64,000 bases of DNA from Paraeggerthella hongkongensis (GCF_003726035.1 NZ_QICD01000014.1:1-64000); one strand, 5' to 3'; positions 48,814-58,546 are shown, counted from the stretch's first letter. Notes: generated by a model not told the origin, from the sequence alone. Numbers and translations are program-made.

Positions 48814-49697
48814 ACGATCCGCTCCCTTACTTCCATAACCAGCGGCAAAACCGCGAACAGTACATAGGGGACGTAGCTCCACCACGAGGCGAAGCCGGTG
48901 ATAGACGGGTAGAACCTGAATTGGACGCACGCCGCCCAGGCGGCGACGGCCGCGCTCGCGCCAACCACTATGAGAAACGCGAGCGCGCATGCGTCAAGGC
49001 GACGGAAACGAAAGCGCGCATAGGTGGTGCGCTTCGGTGCGGCGCCCCAGCCGCGCGCCTTCATGGCGTCGGCGGTTTCAAGCGAATCCTCCATGCTCCA
49101 CCCCATAAGGACCGAGGTCAAGCGCATGTGCTCGCGAAATCGAAGGCGACGGCTCGCGCTCTTCGTCGCATCGGGCAACGTCGATGCAGCCGGACGGGCG
49201 GCCGTGCATGCGCGCGCAACGCCTTCGATAGCGCTTCCGCGCCGAACGAACTGGGGCACCAAGCGCGCCGTCATGGATATCATAAGCCCTACCGTGGGCA
49301 CGACACCGCCGAACAAAGCCATGATCTTGTCGGACGTCAACACGCGCGAAGCATTTGAAAACGTGATCAGCACGCTTGCCAGCATCACGCCCATGCACGC
49401 ACCGTACACGAAGCTTTCCAGGTAGAACGCCCGCGCTCCGATGCGGAACAACTCGGTGTACCCGGAGGCCGAGAACAGCGGGTTCGCCAGCGCGACGACC
49501 GCCACAAGGGGAAGCTGCCATGCGAGGGAGCGAACGACGGCACGAGCGCCGCGCAGCACCGCGCCAAGAGCGAGCGCAGCCGCAAGCGACACCAGAAGGT
49601 ACACGGGCTGCATCGCCGCCATGCTCATAACAAGCAGGATGGAGAAGTACGTTAACGCGACCACGGGATGAAACAGGTCGAACGCCGTGCTTTTCAC
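48801..49697 (-). CDS. ecfT: ECF transporter transmembrane protein EcfT
   Basis: 298 residues of the EcfT/CbiQ family. The coupling region reads ETADAMKARGWG, a CbiQ-type A-R-G signature. The likely start is GTG at 49697 (VKSTAFDLF), with GGGGTG about 8 bases before it. A longer in-frame stretch upstream is Arg/Ser-rich and overlaps the small membrane peptide gene. It lies 13 bases after that gene. Confidence 0.86.
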   Translation of the reverse strand: MKSTAFDLFHPVVALTYFSILLVMSMAAMQPVYLLVSLAAALALGAVLRGARAVVRSLAWQLPLVAVVALANPLFSASGYTELFRIGARAFYLESFVYGACMGVMLASVLITFSNASRVLTSDKIMALFGGVVPTVGLMISMTARLVPQFVRRGSAIEGVARACTAARPAASTLPDATKSASRRLRFREHMRLTSVLMGWSMEDSLETADAMKARGWGAAPKRTTYARFRFRRLDACALAFLIVVGASAAVAAWAACVQFRFYPSITGFASWWSYVPYVLFAVLPLVMEVRERIVWRS

Positions 49698-49710
49698 CAG
49701 GCTCGCACCC

Positions 49711-49806
49711 CTACTTGCCCACCGTGAAGAACAGCGAGATGACAAGAAGCACCGCAGAAGCCAATGCGATGATCGCAAGAATGATCGAAACCTTCCGACT
49801 GAACAA
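49711..49806 (-). CDS. 31-residue single-span membrane peptide in the ECF operon
   Basis: A tiny reading frame beginning at TTG and reading MFSRKVSIILAIIALASAVL then LVISLFFTVGK. It is one transmembrane helix with a basic N-terminus. GAGGTGGGACA gives an AGGTGG ribosome site 5 bases before the start. It ends 13 bases before EcfT and follows the DUF4430 gene on the same strand. Position, ribosome site and composition support translation. It could be an accessory subunit of the transporter, which is inference. Confidence 0.6.
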   Translation of the reverse strand: MFSRKVSIILAIIALASAVLLVISLFFTVGK

Positions 49807-49923
49807 TGTCCCACCTCGCCTTTCGACCGCCGAGCCGCCCTCATCCGAAGCAGCTAGGATAGCACACGAAACCGGACGCCCTTTCAACGAAGAAGAAAAG
49901 GCGTCCGGCTGAAAATCAGCAAC

Positions 49924-50703
49924 TCAACCCGTCACGTAGAACCACGAAACGACATCCCCATCGTTCAGCGCGTACTTGTCGCACGCCATCATGGGAACCT
50001 CGCCGTTAACCGAGTACTTCCAGCCGCTTCCTCCCCCATGCTCCTTCTCGGCCAGGCCGCCGACGGCGCTCACATACACGCCGAACGGAGACGTCGACGC
50101 ATTGACAGAAAAGCCACATGCCATGAGCGCATCGTACACCGTTGCCCCTTGGGCAAAGGTTGCCGTGGCACCGCCCGATACCGGGTTGCCCACGGCCGAC
50201 GATTCCACATATACCGAAACGGTGACGACCGATTGATTGGAGCCGCCCCCAGAAGCTTCTTCCTTGAAAGATCCCGAGAGATCCGGACCTCCCGCCGAAG
50301 CCCCCGCCCCTTCTGCAAGAGCAGGCTCTTGAGCAGCGGGGGCCTCGGAGGTTTCACCCGGAGAAGCAGCGTCGCCCTGGCTTTCCCCCGGTCCCTCGCT
50401 CTGGCGCGCGGAACCCTCCGAACCAGCATCAACGACAAGCCCTGCATCCTGCTCTTTCGATGCAGGATCGGAAGAAGGGGCGGGCGAATCGACGGGAGAT
50501 GCGCACAAAAACACCGCCGAGCATCCGATGAGAAGCACCGACAGAATGCCAACGATGCCCACGATGGTCTTTTGCCGAACAGAAAGGGCAGCTCGACTAG
50601 GAGCAACGGGCGCTTGAAAACGCATCTCTTGGCTGTCGTCCGTACGAGCCGCAGTTGTCGCACGTCGCGCGTCTTCGTCGCAAAGCTTATCTTGATCAAG
50701 CAT
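49924..50703 (-). CDS. DUF4430-domain surface protein
   Basis: 259 residues. A cytoplasmic N-terminus of about 45 residues precedes a hydrophobic segment (QKTIVGIVGILSVLLIGCSA) that may be a membrane anchor or, less likely, a lipoprotein signal. A low-complexity Ser/Glu/Gly stretch follows. The C-terminal DUF4430 domain (about 160-259) contains YDALMACGFSVNAS, GGGSGWKYSVNGEVP and ALNDGDVVSWFY. DUF4430 is the beta domain of transcobalamin-like proteins, so corrinoid binding is plausible. The ATG at 50703 has AAGGG 8 bases before it; ATG at 50709 is the alternative. It overlaps the giant protein gene. Confidence 0.82.
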   Translation of the reverse strand: MLDQDKLCDEDARRATTAARTDDSQEMRFQAPVAPSRAALSVRQKTIVGIVGILSVLLIGCSAVFLCASPVDSPAPSSDPASKEQDAGLVVDAGSEGSARQSEGPGESQGDAASPGETSEAPAAQEPALAEGAGASAGGPDLSGSFKEEASGGGSNQSVVTVSVYVESSAVGNPVSGGATATFAQGATVYDALMACGFSVNASTSPFGVYVSAVGGLAEKEHGGGSGWKYSVNGEVPMMACDKYALNDGDVVSWFYVTG

Positions 50704-53700
50704 TGCCATCGCCCTTCGTGCGGCGGCGCGCTACGGCACCATAAGCCACAGCTCCCACAAGACCGGCCATGCCAAGCATAAGACCTCCTGCAGCCCAAGG
50801 GTTCACGCCGTTACGAGCCACGCCCGCAGCGTCCTCGCCGTTCGGTTCCGCCACCCGAGTGTTCCCTGGACCGGACTCCCCGTTCGGGGACGAGGCCTCC
50901 TTGGCAACCTTGTCGGTCCGCCCGCCAACTTTGCCAGATGATTGCCGCACAAGCGGAGCATGAGCCGCACCCGGCGCCCCAGAAGATGCCCAGAAGGAGC
51001 CCGACGTCCCATTTGACTCGTCTCCCGATCCACCAACCCCGCCCGGGCGAGCGTTCGTGACCCATCGGGCGTACAACGTCATATCGCCATCGACCGGCGT
51101 TTCGAAATCCCAGGTTCGCGTACACGCGGAATCTACGAACCATCCGCCGAACGAGTACCCGTCGCGCGACGGATCAGCCGGCTGCACGATGGGCTTGTCC
51201 TTGACCGCCATGCCAGAAGGCACGAAAGACCCGCCCATGGAATCAAACGTCACTCGAAAGCCAGCCCGGCCTTTGAGTGCAAACAGGACGCCGGCATCGT
51301 TGGTGTAGTACAGATTGCCCTCCTCGTCCGCAATGACGGATGCCGTGCAGTAGTTCTGCTGCGGTCCCGCAGGCGTGTACAAAGCGTATGCAGCGGCATC
51401 GCCCACCCGGTACGCGTACACGCCGCCCGGCAACCCGTTGCACGTGAAGTACGCATACGTGCCGTCGCCCTGGATCGACACCAGCGGGGAACCCTGCGCC
51501 GCGCCAAGGCCGCCGACCACCGTACGATCGACGCACATGCCGGCCAGATCGATCAAGGACAGCGTCCCGTAGCCATCGGCGTCCGCACCACACACGAACA
51601 CCGTGCCGTTCGATACGACGGGCGTCGATGTGGAGGATCGAGCAAACGAAACGCGGCCCGCAACCGAGAGCGCATCGCCCTCGCGAACGATCTTATACAG
51701 CACGCCGTCGCTCGTCACGGCCAGCAACGTTCTCCCATCGCCAACCGATACAATGGTCGAGCGACACGGGGCGCCAAGCGAGACCGAAGACTTCACCTTG
51801 CCCGTATCCCCCTCGATCAAAACGACTGCCCCCGATTCGTCGCCGATCACGATGTCCGATCCGGATGCAGCAGCACCCGCCCAATAGTAGCCCTCGGGCT
51901 TTCCGCTGCTCGACGTGACACCCTTGTTCGCCCACATCAGCTTTCCGTCACTCATGCGCACGCACACAAGCGCGCCCGCCGTGCCCGTGGAGTTCGCGGC
52001 TCCCGGCTGCGTAAACCCGGCGTATGCATAGCCCCCGTTCACCGTGAGCGTGGAAAGCGCCTGATAGCTGACAGAACCATCCGATGCGCCAAGCGATTCG
52101 GTACGCCACACGCACGCAAGTGCGTTGGCAGTAAACGCAGCCAAGCGACCGTCGTCAGTAGGGATCACAATCAAGCCATCGGCGTACGCCGGACGGCAGA
52201 AATAGCGGTTCGCGCTTCCGACGGTGGCCGATGCCGTAGGTCTTCCCGTTGCGGCATCTATCTTCATGAGAATACCGCCCGACACCAGATAGATATCGCC
52301 GTTGACAACCAGCGGATCCGACACCCCTTCAGCCGAGGTCACGGTCTTGTAGTCGAAGGACCAAAGCAAATCGGCCGACTCGGCGGGCGTGATGACGTTG
52401 GTCAGAGCCGACCCGGCGCCGAACTGTGGCCAAAAGGAGTCGTAGCTGGGCCGCGAGGCACTGGGCTCAATGACGACCTCGCCTGCGGTCGGCAGAGACG
52501 AACCCAATGCCGAGTAGTACCAGACCACCTGGTCGCCGGACTCAATCTTGATTTCGCCCGCACCCTTCTGAGCGACTTCGCCGTTCACGAACAGCTGCCA
52601 AAACCTGCCCGTGACTTGGTCCCGGCCGAGCGTGCGACCGTCGTAAGGCGAGACCAGGCTCTGTAGATACCAACTCTGGGAAGTGTCGACCATGGCCTTT
52701 AAGCCCGTTTTTACGAACATCTGATCACTCAGGTCGGCCATCGTGGCACCCTCCACCATGGCATAGCGAGAGGAAGCCGCCCACACCTGAGGATTGCCGG
52801 AAGCGTCCATGCCTACGACTTCGCACGAGGCGGCAACACTGCTGGGCAGCACGGCGCCATCTGCGGAGTAGTACCAAACCACTCGATCGCCAGCTTGCAG
52901 CGTGATCCCATTCGCGCCCTCCTGGGCGACCTCGCCATTGACGAACAGCTGCCAGAACCTGCCCGTAGCCTGGTCCCAGCCGAGGTTCTGGCCCGCATCG
53001 TAAGGCGACGTTATGGATTTCAAATACCAGCCCCATGAAGTTGCGATATCAGTCTTAAGACCCGCGTCCGCAAACAGCCGCTCGGACAGATCGGCCGCCG
53101 TGGCTCCCTTCGGCATCGCGTACGTCGCATCGGCAGCCCAGGTCTGCACAGCTCCGTCAGCATCCACGCCAACAACCGAGCACGTGGCCGAAAGCTGGTC
53201 GACAGGGGCCTCTTCCCCTTCGGCGGAATAACACCAGATTACGCTGTCGCCGGGCTTCAGCTCGTACCCGTTGGCGCCCGCCGTCGCAGCCGAACCATTG
53301 ACGAACATCTGCCAGAACCTGCCCGTAGCCTGGTCCCAGCTGAGATTCTGGCCCGCATCGTAAGGAGACGTGACGGATTCGAGGTACCAACCCCATTTTC
53401 TATCGATGTTGGCGGAAATCCCCGTCTTAGTCAGCAACGCCTCGGTCAAACCGGACGCCTTCGAGCCGTTGTCCAGCGTGAACGGCTCAGCTGCCGCCCA
53501 CGTCTGACGATTGCCGTGCTTGTCCATGCCTATGATGGAGCACGTCGCCGTGACGAAGGGATCCGTCTGGCCCTTCGTTCCCGCCACCGTGAACTCCGCC
53601 TGAACAGGCCGCTTCACAAGCGACTGCAGGTCACGGTTTTCCGGATGTGCAGCCGCCAGGGATTCGTACGCTTTGTAGGTGAGCACCGAATCGACCGCAA

Positions 53701-56206
53701 CGCGGCGATCGTAGTCAGGACGGTTGGCGCGCAGAATCTCATCTTCAAGCACACCGGCGTCCGACGACCTGAACGTACGCCACTTTTGGCTACCCATCGG
53801 GTCGTATCCGGGAATATCGTCCGGGACAATGCCCTGGTCCGTCATCTGGTCAATAGAGCGAGCCCATGCAAGAGAGCCGTCGGCTGCACGACTAACCTCC
53901 ATGAACGTATCGAGGTCGACCGTCACCTGGTCAGCGGAAGCATTCTGCCCCAAAAGCGCCTGGCCGTACGCCGCTGCAACGTCGTTCATGAATCCGACGG
54001 CCTGTTCCAGCTCGTCAGAAGACACGGGCTTGAGCGTATAGGCCCCCAGCTCCCTCGAGACGGTCACGCCATCGTAGGTCAAACTCGCTGAAACCTCAAC
54101 CGTACGGATAGGCTCCCCTTCAAGGGAGCGCGTCACGACGCCTCGGTATCCGTTGACCTTCAAGAAATCCTCGTCGCTTGAAACGTAGGATAGCTTGTAC
54201 ACCTTGCCGTCCACGCCCAGCGAACGCGGTGTCGAAAACTTCACATCGCCGTCAACAGCACTCGCCTGAACGCTGCCGCCCGATGCCGCATCGACAACCT
54301 TCGCCCGTTTCAGCACGTTCGCAAGCTGCTTCTTGATATCATCGACTTCAGCGCCCGATTTTTGCTCGACCACCATATCGAAAGTCGTTCGATACGAAAC
54401 ACCGGGGCCGCTTCCGTAACCGGGAACCTGCAACTCGTACGTCGCCGTCAACGTAACTGACCGAGGAACCGCCGTATGCGAGAATACCGCCGTCGCAGTC
54501 TGGTTGTAATTGCCGTCAAAACCGTTCGCGATCTTCGCGACCGCCGAATCAGACGACGACCAGCTAATCGTCGCCGTCTTGGCGGATCCGACGCGCACCT
54601 CCGTAGGAAGACCTACCTTGAGGACCGACGCGGGTATCGAGCCCGTCTTGATGCCCTCGTCAAGAGAGACGTTAGCAGCTTGGCCTTCCAGATACGCAAG
54701 AACCCGAGCATCGTCCCATGCCAAAGACGATGCACGCGAAGGCGTATAGAACCCCGTCGCATCGCCAAACGTCAATGCATAGGTAGGTTTGAACTGCCGC
54801 AACACCGAATAATCGAACGAAACCGTCTTTGCATCGGGAGCCAGGAAGAAATACGTGATCGCGCCGTTATCCGAACCTTCGGAAACATCGACGGAGCCTT
54901 GCTGCTTCGGGTCGACTCCCGAGAACGCCGCAGCCGAAACGCGCGTCGACACGCCGTCGAACCCGAGTTCGGACAGGCGCGATTCGATCATGCGGTTGAG
55001 ATTGGAGTCCGTACCGTACTTCGGATTCGGATAGTACCCGCGCAAGCCATCTTTTTCGAGAGCCGTGATCGCAGCGGCCACGCGAGCCTCGTTCTCCGCA
55101 GAACCGGCCGCGATCACCGCACCGACCGCTGGAGAGACGACCTCGTTGCGAGACGACGCCTCCACCTTGACGTACTTGCCAACTTCTGACGGCGTAAGCT
55201 CGAGCGAAGATCCCCGCGCTCCGGAAAGCTCGTGGAACTCGCCGTCAACCGCATCCCCGACCAACCAACGATACGCAACGCCCGATTCCACGGCAGTTCC
55301 GCTCGCGGCATCATGCGCAATGGCCGTAAGGGCGTTACCTTGCTTGGCCGTACCTTCGATCTCGACCGATGCAAGGTCCGCCTTGCCGTCTGTGACCTTG
55401 GGAGTTGACGAAGAAGACCACTTTTCGACGCCGTTGGCCAAGGTGACCTTGACGGCGAGGAACGAGCCGGCGTCGGCGTCGGCCAAAAGGTACGTCCGAG
55501 CATTTGCCCCATCAATCGGAGCGTAATTCTTGTAGATTAAAGCGTTTGGTGCATACGAAACCTGCGTACCGCCCCGATACCACTGAAACGAAATACCAGC
55601 GTAATCGCCGACTTCAACCTCTTCCGTATCGACGAACGCCCATGCCTTGATCTCCAAACCCGCGCCCAACTTGGAGGGGAGGTTCGCACCCGATGCGGTT
55701 TTGACGAGTACGCCGTCGACGTTTGAAACAGCCCGGGAGGTAGAGGGTTCGGAAGAGTCCGACGATGAGGTCTCCTCCAAAGAGTCCAGAGCACTGGGCT
55801 GGATGCTTCCATCCTCGTTCGACAACGCGTTCTCGGAGGGAACCGCGTCGCCAGCCAGCCCGCGATTGACCGTCGATCCTCCTCCGATATCGAAAGGCTC
55901 GCCCGCTTCGGCATTCGGAAGGGTCTCGGTGCGGTCCACCGAGCCCAGCGAATCCATCGGCCCAGTCGAACCGCCCTCGCTCGATTCGCCAGACCCGGCA
56001 AGAGCGCGCTCTTCAGCAACCGAAACGTGTGCACCGCCCGGCTGCGCCCAGGCGATGCCGGGAACCAGGGACACGACCAGGGCCACGGCCAGAAGTACAG
56101 CTAGAAATCTCTCCGAAACGCTTGCAACCGAAACGGCTGACAAAGGCGTGTTCGACCTCTCTCGAACGGAGCGCGTACCCACGCGCGCCAACTGAAGACC
56201 GATCAT
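50696..56206 (-). CDS. Giant surface protein: Ig-like repeats, three DUF4430 domains, beta propeller, InlB repeat, anchor
   Basis: About 1836 residues. A signal sequence (about 20-58) is followed by a Ser/Glu-rich stretch and several Ig-like regions (about 150-880). Three DUF4430-type domains follow at about 884-997, 1003-1118 and 1125-1235, each with a GRFWQ-FVNG motif and WYYSA or WCYSA end. A PQQ-type beta propeller (about 1258-1652; DGLIVIPTDDGRLAAF, TGKVKSSVSLGAP) and an InlB-type repeat (FDSMGGSFVP to GGWFVDS) come next. A helix and basic tail (ARRRTKG) anchor the C-terminus. ATG 56206 has GAGAGG at 8 bases; GTG 56215 is less likely. Directly under the cobalamin riboswitch, it probably captures corrinoids outside the cell. 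Confidence 0.82.
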   Translation of the reverse strand: MIGLQLARVGTRSVRERSNTPLSAVSVASVSERFLAVLLAVALVVSLVPGIAWAQPGGAHVSVAEERALAGSGESSEGGSTGPMDSLGSVDRTETLPNAEAGEPFDIGGGSTVNRGLAGDAVPSENALSNEDGSIQPSALDSLEETSSSDSSEPSTSRAVSNVDGVLVKTASGANLPSKLGAGLEIKAWAFVDTEEVEVGDYAGISFQWYRGGTQVSYAPNALIYKNYAPIDGANARTYLLADADAGSFLAVKVTLANGVEKWSSSSTPKVTDGKADLASVEIEGTAKQGNALTAIAHDAASGTAVESGVAYRWLVGDAVDGEFHELSGARGSSLELTPSEVGKYVKVEASSRNEVVSPAVGAVIAAGSAENEARVAAAITALEKDGLRGYYPNPKYGTDSNLNRMIESRLSELGFDGVSTRVSAAAFSGVDPKQQGSVDVSEGSDNGAITYFFLAPDAKTVSFDYSVLRQFKPTYALTFGDATGFYTPSRASSLAWDDARVLAYLEGQAANVSLDEGIKTGSIPASVLKVGLPTEVRVGSAKTATISWSSSDSAVAKIANGFDGNYNQTATAVFSHTAVPRSVTLTATYELQVPGYGSGPGVSYRTTFDMVVEQKSGAEVDDIKKQLANVLKRAKVVDAASGGSVQASAVDGDVKFSTPRSLGVDGKVYKLSYVSSDEDFLKVNGYRGVVTRSLEGEPIRTVEVSASLTYDGVTVSRELGAYTLKPVSSDELEQAVGFMNDVAAAYGQALLGQNASADQVTVDLDTFMEVSRAADGSLAWARSIDQMTDQGIVPDDIPGYDPMGSQKWRTFRSSDAGVLEDEILRANRPDYDRRVAVDSVLTYKAYESLAAAHPENRDLQSLVKRPVQAEFTVAGTKGQTDPFVTATCSIIGMDKHGNRQTWAAAEPFTLDNGSKASGLTEALLTKTGISANIDRKWGWYLESVTSPYDAGQNLSWDQATGRFWQMFVNGSAATAGANGYELKPGDSVIWCYSAEGEEAPVDQLSATCSVVGVDADGAVQTWAADATYAMPKGATAADLSERLFADAGLKTDIATSWGWYLKSITSPYDAGQNLGWDQATGRFWQLFVNGEVAQEGANGITLQAGDRVVWYYSADGAVLPSSVAASCEVVGMDASGNPQVWAASSRYAMVEGATMADLSDQMFVKTGLKAMVDTSQSWYLQSLVSPYDGRTLGRDQVTGRFWQLFVNGEVAQKGAGEIKIESGDQVVWYYSALGSSLPTAGEVVIEPSASRPSYDSFWPQFGAGSALTNVITPAESADLLWSFDYKTVTSAEGVSDPLVVNGDIYLVSGGILMKIDAATGRPTASATVGSANRYFCRPAYADGLIVIPTDDGRLAAFTANALACVWRTESLGASDGSVSYQALSTLTVNGGYAYAGFTQPGAANSTGTAGALVCVRMSDGKLMWANKGVTSSSGKPEGYYWAGAAASGSDIVIGDESGAVVLIEGDTGKVKSSVSLGAPCRSTIVSVGDGRTLLAVTSDGVLYKIVREGDALSVAGRVSFARSSTSTPVVSNGTVFVCGADADGYGTLSLIDLAGMCVDRTVVGGLGAAQGSPLVSIQGDGTYAYFTCNGLPGGVYAYRVGDAAAYALYTPAGPQQNYCTASVIADEEGNLYYTNDAGVLFALKGRAGFRVTFDSMGGSFVPSGMAVKDKPIVQPADPSRDGYSFGGWFVDSACTRTWDFETPVDGDMTLYARWVTNARPGGVGGSGDESNGTSGSFWASSGAPGAAHAPLVRQSSGKVGGRTDKVAKEASSPNGESGPGNTRVAEPNGEDAAGVARNGVNPWAAGGLMLGMAGLVGAVAYGAVARRRTKGDGNA

Positions 56207-56492
56207 CGTCGGCACCTCTCTTCCAGGGCTTGCTGCGATGGATGGGTGTTCCGACTTCGCCTCATCTGGCTCGAACGCATGCCTGCATGTCGTCCGGCCA
56301 TCAACGTTTACGGTTACTGGTATAGCGCAGGATTCTCACCCGCATTTCCCCAAACGAACATGATCCGCACGTTCGCTCGCGCCGCGCTTGGCGCAACCAT
56401 CTTTGCCAATATATGCTTCGCGGTATTCTACCACGCAGGCGACAGGAGAAGGGGCAGAAGGATTCGTCGGCATTCCTTCGCGAACGCGCAAG
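56207..56492 (-). promoter_or_regulatory. Leader and promoter region of the corrinoid operon
   Basis: These 286 bases between the NifH-like gene and the giant surface protein contain no gene. A minus-strand -10 box TAGAAT lies at about 56425-56430, and the cobalamin riboswitch fills most of the rest. A separate terminator for the nitrogenase-like operon is not evident. Confidence 0.55.
56236..56375 (-). promoter_or_regulatory. Cobalamin riboswitch
   Basis: On the minus strand the core elements occur in order: GGGGAAATGC, GGTGAGAATCC (56330-56340), a CCAGTAACCGTAA segment in the place of the GCCACTGTAA element, and GCGAAGTCGGAACACC (B12 box, at about 56245-56260). The spacing is right for the class. 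The next gene starts about 40 bases downstream, so control is probably at translation or early termination. It ties the operon to corrinoid supply. Confidence 0.8.
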
Positions 56493-57242
56493 CTAGCAGC
56501 TTTCCAAAAGCATCCGAGCAAGGCTGCGATAGCGCTCGGCCATTGCCGAGTCAGGAAGCGCCGCCACGACGGTCTTGCGAAGCTCTTCGACTTGTTGAAC
56601 CTCCGGACTTCGAGGCAAACAAGCAACCAGGGAAGTGCCCATCTCCGCGCAGGCGGCCTCCACCGTAGCACGCTCGTCCTTCACGTTTCGCTCGTTCAGG
56701 ATAACGCCGCGCACCCGAGCGTAGCCCTTGTTCCGGTACGCCGCTACGGCCCGGTTTATGTTGTCCGCCGCATACAAAGCCATCATCTCCCCCGATGTCA
56801 CGATGTACACGTCTTCGGCATAACCGCCGCGTATGGGCATGGCGAACCCTCCGCACACCACGTCGCCCAACACGTCGTACAGCACGAAATCAGGCTCGTA
56901 GGTCTGGAACGCCTTCAGCTCGTCAAGGCGCTCGAACGCCGCAATGATACCCCGGCCCGCGCACCCGATACCCGGAGGAGGACCGCCCGCCTCGACGCAC
57001 AGCACCCCCGAATCGCTGCGCACCACGATATCCTCCAGCTTCACGTGCCCGCCTTTTTCCTTGATGGCATCCAAAACCGTAAGGATACGAACGCCCTCCG
57101 TCAGGTTCTTCGTCGAATCCGACTTGGGGTCGCATCCTATCTGCATGACCGTGAGGCCTTGCTCTGCAAGGGCGGCGGAAACGTTCGACGTCGTGGTCGA
57201 CTTCCCTATACCGCCTTTGCCGTAAAATGCTATCTTTTTCAC
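56493..57242 (-). CDS. NifH-like nitrogenase iron protein homologue
   Basis: 249 residues of the NifH/BchL/CfbC family. The P-loop is YGKGGIGKSTTTSN (residues 7-20), switch I is GCDPKSDSTK, and the two [4Fe-4S] ligands are Cys94 in GGPPPGIGCAGRGI and Cys130 in YDVLGDVVCGGFAMPIR. All functional residues of an ATP-driven reductase are present; the C-terminus is about 40 residues shorter than NifH. The GTG start at 57242 overlaps the stop of the component-1 gene as GTGA. It should form a dimer that passes electrons to the two proteins encoded upstream. Not a nitrogen-fixation gene by context. Confidence 0.92.
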   Translation of the reverse strand: MKKIAFYGKGGIGKSTTTSNVSAALAEQGLTVMQIGCDPKSDSTKNLTEGVRILTVLDAIKEKGGHVKLEDIVVRSDSGVLCVEAGGPPPGIGCAGRGIIAAFERLDELKAFQTYEPDFVLYDVLGDVVCGGFAMPIRGGYAEDVYIVTSGEMMALYAADNINRAVAAYRNKGYARVRGVILNERNVKDERATVEAACAEMGTSLVACLPRSPEVQQVEELRKTVVAALPDSAMAERYRSLARMLLESC

Positions 57243-58462
57243 CGGCTCGCCTTCTTCCGCGCCATGGCATGCCCTATCGTCGCGAGCGCCGCAGAAAGGG
57301 CGTCCGGCCCCACGGCAGGCGCCGGATTCGTCCAATACAAGCGGCTGGAAACAGCAACGTGGGGAACGCCCACGTACGCCACCTTGCAAGGAATGGCCTC
57401 ATGAAACAACGGATCTCCGATCACCACGTCGTACCCGCGATCAACAACGTGCTCGCAAAATTCACCTTCGCTTGAAAACGACCGGTCGCCCTCAAGCATC
57501 AGCTCGTCGTCCATGCCGAAGAAGCTGGCCACCGTGCAGTCAACGCCCGAAACCTCTCGCATCAACCCGGCGCGAAAGGCGTTTGCCCATACTTGCTGGC
57601 CAACAATCAGCACCTTCACGCCGCATGCCGTTGCGCACGGATTCCCGATGCCGCCCAAAAGCTTTGCCGAGAACTGCGCTTTCCAAGAATCGGAAGACGC
57701 CTGGAAACCGTCGGGGGCCATCCATCCCGCACGGCAAGGCCCTACGGGCAAGGCGCACGTCCAAGGCGTGCCGAACGCTTGCTCAAGCCAGCGGGCCGAC
57801 GCAAGGGCAGCCACCGAAACAACGACGTTGACGTGCGCCTCCGCAATTCGCTCGACGTCCTCGAACGAATAGTCCATGCCAAGCGTGCAGATCACTCGGT
57901 AGCCCTCCCTCTCCACGTTTTCACGCAAAACGGCAAGCTGATCGGGTCCCCAAAGATCAAGCGGTATCGCCCCTAAGATGTTCGCAGACGGGGCGACGCT
58001 TCGAGGAACCGGCTTCGCGTAGCGCTTGCACAACTCCATCATCACCATGCTTGCACCGCGATCGTAGGCGCTCATGCCCGTGGTCTCGAACGCAAAGCAA
58101 GGCAAAGACAGCCGATCTTCCAAAGCCGCAGCAACCGCCTTATGATCCGTGCCGACAATCGCCGCTGCCGGACTTGCGAGCAAGGCAAGATATCGAGAAC
58201 CTTGCAGCCCCTCTATGAGGGGAAGCGTTTCCTCCAGAAACTCCTCATCTCCGAATATGACCCGAACATCCCGCAACCCGCTCGAAAGCACGAGCGAGGT
58301 CTTTTCGAAGTAGCGGGGCTCATCGTAGCCAGCGCAATTGGCCAGACACCCGCTTGCTCCGTTCACCACAATGGTTCCTTGCAAATCGTACAAAACCGAC
58401 ACCGCCCCCGAATAGTCAGGGGCGAAGGCCGGCAGAACGTCGAAATAATGAAGCCTGTCCAT
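57239..58462 (-). CDS. Nitrogenase component-1-like protein, subunit 2
   Basis: 407 residues with the repeated Rossmann-like organisation of nitrogenase component-1 proteins. The N-terminus has a cysteine pair, Cys39 and Cys43 (GASGCLANCAG), in the place of the cluster ligands. GKP-type sequences seen in true NifD/K are missing. WGPDQLAVLRENVEREGYRV and ICTLGMDYSFEDVERIAEAH fit the family. Later Cys residues include AVGPCRAGW-type and GNPCATACG. It lies 84 bases after the other component-1-like gene and overlaps the NifH-like gene by 4 bases. The substrate is unknown. Confidence 0.82.
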   Translation of the reverse strand: MDRLHYFDVLPAFAPDYSGAVSVLYDLQGTIVVNGASGCLANCAGYDEPRYFEKTSLVLSSGLRDVRVIFGDEEFLEETLPLIEGLQGSRYLALLASPAAAIVGTDHKAVAAALEDRLSLPCFAFETTGMSAYDRGASMVMMELCKRYAKPVPRSVAPSANILGAIPLDLWGPDQLAVLRENVEREGYRVICTLGMDYSFEDVERIAEAHVNVVVSVAALASARWLEQAFGTPWTCALPVGPCRAGWMAPDGFQASSDSWKAQFSAKLLGGIGNPCATACGVKVLIVGQQVWANAFRAGLMREVSGVDCTVASFFGMDDELMLEGDRSFSSEGEFCEHVVDRGYDVVIGDPLFHEAIPCKVAYVGVPHVAVSSRLYWTNPAPAVGPDALSAALATIGHAMARKKASR

Positions 58463-58546
58463 GTCCTCTCCTATCTTGGACGCCCGTCCTGGAACAAACG
58501 CCGTCGCGCAGGCTTTGGCGCAACGCGACGAGCATGCCCGACGCTT

